A stretch of 64,000 nucleotides of DNA. It comes from Darksidea phi (lineage: Eukaryota > Ascomycota > Dothideomycetes > Pleosporales > Lentitheciaceae). The translations under genes and the position numbers were made by a program. Below are positions 58,401 through 64,000 of this stretch, piece after piece. The notes under the pieces were generated by a model. The model was not told where the DNA came from and searched no databases. It saw only the letters and a program-made list of their open reading frames with translations. The first letter of the stretch is position 1. The number at the start of each line of letters is the position of its first letter. The stretch is taken from positions 1-64,000 of the forward strand of contig JASJFT010000227.1 of NCBI GenBank assembly GCA_030770425.1, read 5' to 3'.

Positions 58401-59250
58401 AGTATTTAAAGGTATATTCTCTATACTATTATTATAACCCTAGAATTAGAAGGATATAGGGTAAGCTCTAATATAGCTAAGATAGCCGAGCTATACTTAG
58501 TTAGTAATCCGATATTACGTAACTTAGAAGTTATAGAAGTTACTAAGATAACTACTTCTATAACTACTATAGAAGTTATAAAAGCCGTAGAAGTTACTAC
58601 TTCTACTACTACTACTACTACCTTAAGGAATAGGGACGGGTATAAGAGGGTAGAGGATCTCTTAGACTTTTTATTTTAATTCCTTATAGTTAATTCTCTT
58701 TAGTTTATCTAATACTTACGGATAAGATTAGATCTTTCCTTAAGTAGTTATTCTAGTAATAGAATTCGTTAACTTAATCTTAATCTATTAAAACCTAATA
58801 ATATAATAAACGTACTATTAGTCCTAATCCGGATTCTATATTAAAGTACGTATAACGTATAATATATTAACTACCTTAAACTTAAATTATATCGAATATA
58901 GTAACTCTATCTAGCTCCCGTAATACTTCTAGAGGGAGTACGATAGGAGCTCCGATAGTAGATCTAGTTACTTTCGTTTAATAATAGGTAGCTTAGATAG
59001 TAGAGATATAATAAGCTATAATATTACTATAAGGAGCGCTATAATAGATAAGAGTAGGACTTAATAGTAAGATAAAAGTTAAGATACTTAAAAGATATAA
59101 TAGTAATAAGGAAGATCTAAAGCCGTTCCTTATATAGATAGACCTATACTATCGATTTAACTCTACTACGTTTACTAGTAATTAGAATAGAATTCTTATA
59201 GTAGGTATATATATAATAGGGAAGGTAATAGTATAAATATAACCTCTAGT
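58401..59250. repeat. RIP-mutated DNA between the Copia and Gypsy relics
   Basis: About 850 bp of AT-rich DNA. A short simple-sequence stretch of ACT triplets lies near 58598-58622. It may contain the 5' LTRs of the divergent elements, but I could not pair LTR copies. Confidence 0.35.
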
Positions 59251-62200
59251 CGATAATTATATAACTAACGAAGAAACTCTAAATAAACGATACGATAAAA
59301 TAAAAGTAGTATTTATAGATTAGGACTTCTTTAAGAAATAGATACGTATAGTCTTTAGAAATATTAATAAGGTCTAGTAAGTAGAGTATAAGATCTAGAG
59401 ACTAAAATAGATAAAGTTAGTAGGAGTCTATACTACTAAATTTAAATAACTATAGTATAAGATTAATTAGGACGATACTTCTCTTATAGTTACGTACTAT
59501 AACGAATTTAAGGAAGTAGTTAAAGACGAGCTATCTAGACTTAAGAAGCTAGATAACCTAGTAGAATTAATTAAGATAATAATCTATATCGATAACTAAT
59601 TATATAAATAAGCGCTTAAGAAGTAAGATACTATAGGACTAGTTAGAGTCTATAAGAAGGAGTAGTTAGCTCTTAAGTATAGTTTTTATAGGGGTTATAA
59701 TAAAATAGACGTCGATATAATCTAAGAAAAAAAATACCTAAAGAATAAGAAATATAAGTAAGATAAGAAGCTATAGAAAGTCCTAGTAGACGAAATAAAA
59801 CGATAATAAGACGAGAAAGCGTATCTATATTATAGAATATAGGGATACTTCGCTAAAGAATATAATAACGAGAAAAAGAATATAGATAGCTAGGAGGGCG
59901 TTAAGTATATTAATATAATTAGAGGTATCTACTAAAAGGCGGACGACTAAGGATTATTTCTAGAAGAATAGCTCGATATAATAGAAAGTATAGACGAGAA
60001 AATTCCTTACTAATAAGAAGACCTAGAGCTCGAGATTAGAGAACTAAAACTTAACGAGCTAGAGGAGGTTAGTACGGAAATAGTTTTCTAATAATTAGTA
60101 TATAATAAATACTAGAAGTATAGTAATAGTTAATATATTACTAAGTATTACGCTAAGATAAAAGAGCTAATTTATATTACCGGCGACTAAGAATAGATAG
60201 TAATAGAATAGACCCTAAAGTTCTAAGAACTAGAGGGCTATAAGACGATATAGGATTATAAGAATTAAGGTTATAATACCTTACTATAGACTTACTATAT
60301 AGAATAGTATAAGTACTATATATAATAAAAAGAGGACGTTATAATTTTCCTAGGGGATTACCTATATATATATCTTCTCGATAAAGAATATCTAATAACT
60401 AAGTACTATATATACGACTATAAGAATTAGATTATAGTATACGAAAAGTAAGAATAGCTAGAATAGAATAGTTACTATAATAATAAATATAAGAAATATT
60501 TCCCGATAAAATACGCTATAGGACGATAGCTACGAGGATTAACTAAGGTAGATACTAAGAGATATAAATAGGATAGTAACTATAGGACTATATATTAGAA
60601 ATCTAACTATAAAGTAATATATTAGATATACTATAATAGGTTATATATTCTATACCTAGTATAAAGAGAGCTTACGACTAGAAGGAAAGAAGATATCTTT
60701 TACCCGAATCTCCGAAGACGAGAGTACCTTATTAAATAATATAATAGGTATAGCTATTAGCTATAAAACCGGAATAATCTAGATAACCCGAAAGTTAGGA
60801 GGTAGCTACGAGCCCTAGGTATATAGTAAGGATATTATAATACCTAGAATAATAGGGAGAAGGTAAAAATTAGTTATAAGAACGTACTATTATTAAGAGA
60901 AAGCTAGAAAGAAGGGCTATAAGAGGTACTAAACTAGAAACTACCTATTAAAGCTAGAAAGACGATAGATCTAGGTTAGGAACGAGCGAATAGCTTATTC
61001 TTCTAGTAGGAGGGAGAACCTAGACTTAATAAACGTTATCCTATATTTCGATATAAGTCTAGGAAATACTAGGATAAGATTTAAGAACTAGATAACGATT
61101 CTAAGGATTAGATTATCTACGATAATAAGCTAAAAAAAAACTAGGTTATTATTAGCTATATAAGAGTCGTATTAATAAAAGTATTTAAAAGATAACTTTA
61201 TAAATCGTATAAGAAAGTATCTAATAACTAGCTAGATTAGAAGTAGACGTACGGATTCGCGGACGGAAAGTCCGAGCTATTATAGATAGTAGAGTAGAAT
61301 TTATACTTCTATTATTATAAATAGTAGAAGAATATAAGATTCTCTATTAAACTAAGACAAAACCTATATAAGTAGAACTTAGGGATAGATTATCTATAGA
61401 ATATAGAGAAGGTATAATTTACCTCGAAATATAAAAAGTAACCCTAGAGATAGAGAATATTAGAGACTATTATAGGTTTAATATTATAGAAATTAAAGAT
61501 ATTAATATAATTATTAGTTATAATTAGCTAGTAAAATATAATCTATAGATAGATTAGAAGCTATATAAAGTACTAGGCTATAAGTAGATAGCTTAAGTCG
61601 TAGGAATTAAAAGACTAGGTAGGTCTAGCTATAAGATCTAGTATATACCCTAGAAAGAAAGAATAGACTTAATCTTATCTTATAAGATTACGAGGATCTA
61701 TAAGAAGAATCTATAGAGAGTTAGTATTATTATAGTATAAAGAGTCGCGACTATATAGAAAGAACTATAACTAATAATATCTTAAGACTATAAGAAGTTC
61801 TAAGAGTTATTCGAAGAATATTCGGATATAGATTTACTAGAGTACTAGGAATAGAATTATAAGATATACCTAGAAGAAGATATAAAGCTTAAGCCTAGAT
61901 CTATATACTCGTTAATAGTAGATTAATAAGAAGAATTAAAAGAGTACCTTATAAAGAACTTAGAGAGAGGATATATTAGAGAAAGTTAGAGCTCTATAGT
62001 ATTACTAGTTCTATTTATTCTAAAGAAGAATAAAAAGTTACGACTTTATATAGACTATAGATATTTAAATAATATTATAAAGAAAAATAAATACCTATTA
62101 CTACTAATTAGAGAACTTATAAACTAGCTTTAAGAAGTTAAGTAGATTACGAAATTCGATATCTAAGAAGAATTTTATCGGATTTAGATAGTAAAAGGGT

Positions 62201-64000
62201 ATAAAAAGTATATAGTATTTAAGACCTAATATAGACTCTATAAATATAGAGTTATACTATTTAGACTAATAAATATACTAGTAATATTTTAGTTAATTAT
62301 TAATAAAATATTAAATAAATACTTAAACGTATTCTATATAGTATATTTAGATAATATCCTTATATATAGTAAAGGGATACTAAAGGAATATAAAGAATAT
62401 ATAAAGAAAGTATTATAAAAGCTATAGTAAAATAAGTTACTACTTTACCTAGATAAATACGAATTCTATAGGATAGAAACTAAATATCTAGATTTTATTA
62501 TTTCGCGAGAAGAAGTATCTATAGACCCTAAAAAAGTATAGACTATAAGGGAATAGCTAACTCTAATAATAGTTAAGAACGTATAATTCTTTTTAGGATT
62601 TATTAACTTCTATTAGAAGTTTATTAGGGACTATTTAAAGACTACAGCTCTACTTACGGAGGTAACTAAGAAGAAAAAAGAATTCTAGTAGAACTAGAAA
62701 TAATAGAAAGCTTTTAATAAGCTTAAGAATCTATTTATATTAGTATCTATATTATAAATATACGACCTAATAAAACCTCTTAGAGTAGAGACGGATATAT
62801 TAGATTACGTACTAGAAGCGATACTTACCTAGTAAGGAAAAGATAGAAAATAGAGACTAGTATTCTACTACTTATATAAGTTTAGTAAAGAGAAAGTAAA
62901 CTATAACGTTTACGATAAGAAACTTAGCGCTATTATATTAGTATTCGAATAATAGAGACTATAGCTTATAGAAGCTAAGTATAAGATTAAGATTATTATA
63001 GACTACTAAAACCTTATAAGTTTTACGACTATAAAGAAACTTAATCGATAATAATTCCGATAGTTAGAATTATTAGTAGATTACGACTTTAAGATAAGTT
63101 ACCGGTTAGAAATACTAAATAGAGCGGTAAATACTCTTAGTAGAAGATTAGACCTTTAAGGTACCGATAAACCCGTTATATATAAACTAGTCCTATAAAA
63201 AAAATCTAATAGAACTCTTATATATAACTATATAAGGCTAGCTAAGATTATAGTAGTAGTAGATATTAAGAAAAAATAGAGAAATAAGGCCCGAGAAACT
63301 ATTAGAAATACTAATAGAATACTAGAGGGAGACGATATATACTTCGATAAGAAAGAATACTCTACTTTAATAAACGATTTAAAGATAAGGTCTTATATAC
63401 TACTAAGTCTTAGAGAAGATCTTATATAAGAAATCTATAAGAGTAAGATACTAGAATATCTAGAAATTAATAAAATAGTTAGATATATAGATAAAGAATA
63501 CCTATTTACTAATATAAAAGAGGAAGTTCGGAAAGTGATAGGCGACTATTTAGAATATTCTAAGAATAAACCTAAGAGATATAAGCTCTATAGATTACTT
63601 TAACTATTAGTACTACCTATATAACTATAGACTTATATTATAATAAACTTTATAGTAAAGTTACTACTATTATTAAAACTAGAATTAGAGAGATTATATA
63701 ATACGATTATAATAATTATAAACCGATTAACTAAGACGGTATACTTTATCCTAATAAACGAAGTAATTATAGTAGAAAATATAGCTTATAAGGTTAAAAG
63801 AACGCTTATTACTAATTACGAATTACTAGAATAGATCCTTATAGATAGAGATAAACTATTTACTTTAAAGTTTTAGAGTATACTACTTATAAAATTAGAA
63901 ATTAAAAGAAAGCTATCGACTAGCTTTTATTTATAGATAAATAGTTAGACGAAACGTACGAACTAGACTCTAGAGAAGTACTTAAGATTCTATATTAATA
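59251..64000 (+). mobile_element. RIP-decayed Ty3/Gypsy retrotransposon, gag to integrase (plus strand, cut by the window edge)
   Basis: Plus-strand frames carry all main domains in Ty3/Gypsy order. Gag lies at about 59270-59640 (YNEFKEVVKDELSRL, then LVELIKIIIYIDNQLY). A zinc-knuckle remnant lies near 59820 with Cys changed to Tyr (YLYYRIQGYFAKEY). A protease-like site lies near 61260. Reverse transcriptase lies at about 61900-62640 (KKLRLYIDYRYLN; FYIVYLDNILIYS, where YLDD has become YLDN; FFLGFINFYQKFI). RNase H is at 62770-63120 and integrase from about 63530 to the edge (IIINRLTKTVYFI, DRDKLFTLKF, STSFYLQINSQTKRTNQ). Many stops mark RIP. The 3' LTR and any chromodomain lie outside. Confidence 0.8.

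Noticed and set aside
1..64000. CRISPR arrays, bacterial operons or phage features
   Set aside because: The window is eukaryotic (introns, RIP, fungal genes); the tandem repeats seen are coding minisatellites, promoter duplications or transposon parts, without regular repeat-spacer structure.

Overview
The window is nuclear DNA of a filamentous ascomycete (Pezizomycotina, quite possibly a Dothideomycete; the class cannot be fixed from sequence alone). Evidence: short 44-66 nt introns with GTAAGT-type donors, typical Pezizomycotina genes (membrane-anchored exo-1,3-beta-glucanase of the ExgD type, subgroup C chitinase, LysM protein, UFD4-type HECT ligase), and a sharp split between normal-GC gene islands and AT-rich blocks bearing the CpA-to-TpA signature of repeat-induced point mutation (RIP). 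The RIP signature is visible directly, because one repeat family is present both mutated (614-2045) and nearly unmutated (35647-36704).

Layout. 1-2880: RIP-mutated repeats: a decayed ORF with 54-bp tandem repeats, interrupted by a ~1.06-kb repeat ('element A') that itself carries a later, unmutated tRNA-derived SINE; then a decayed Tc1/mariner transposase. 2916-8629 (minus) and 9481-11576 (plus): a divergent pair, a ten-exon CBM18-GH18 killer-toxin-like chitinase of about 1741 residues and a secreted protein with five LysM domains; their shared promoter holds a 249-bp tandem duplication. 12077-13340: dead Pogo/Fot1-type transposase. 15357-33556: gene-rich housekeeping island: exgD-like glucanase, NMN adenylyltransferase, UFD4-like HECT ubiquitin ligase, CUE2-like Smr endonuclease, and an unusual secreted Ala/Gly/Gln-rich repeat protein encoded by nine small exons, several of them phase-1 modules. 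34660-36720: AT-rich repeats, a tRNA-like sequence and the best-preserved copy of element A. 37395-39075: MFS sugar transporter. 39724-41000: broken F-box/LRR-like gene; then an inverted, internally deleted element A copy. 42212-43717: intact F-box/LRR-like gene. 44050-44369: fragment of a NACHT/ankyrin-type protein at the edge of the AT-rich block. 44400-64000: about 20 kb of RIP-mutated transposons, in which I recognise a minus-strand Ty3/Gypsy pol, a minus-strand Ty1/Copia pol and a plus-strand Ty3/Gypsy element (gag to integrase) that runs off the right edge.

How it works together. The chitinase/LysM pair is a chitin-handling module (hydrolysis plus chitin-oligomer binding), and the ExgD-like enzyme acts on beta-1,3-glucan, so three genes concern the fungal cell wall. 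UFD4 and CUE2 homologues are both in protein or translation quality control, but their adjacency is probably chance. The repeats allow relative dating: the SINE inserted after RIP had already altered its target, since both copies of its target-site duplication carry the RIP-mutated bases.
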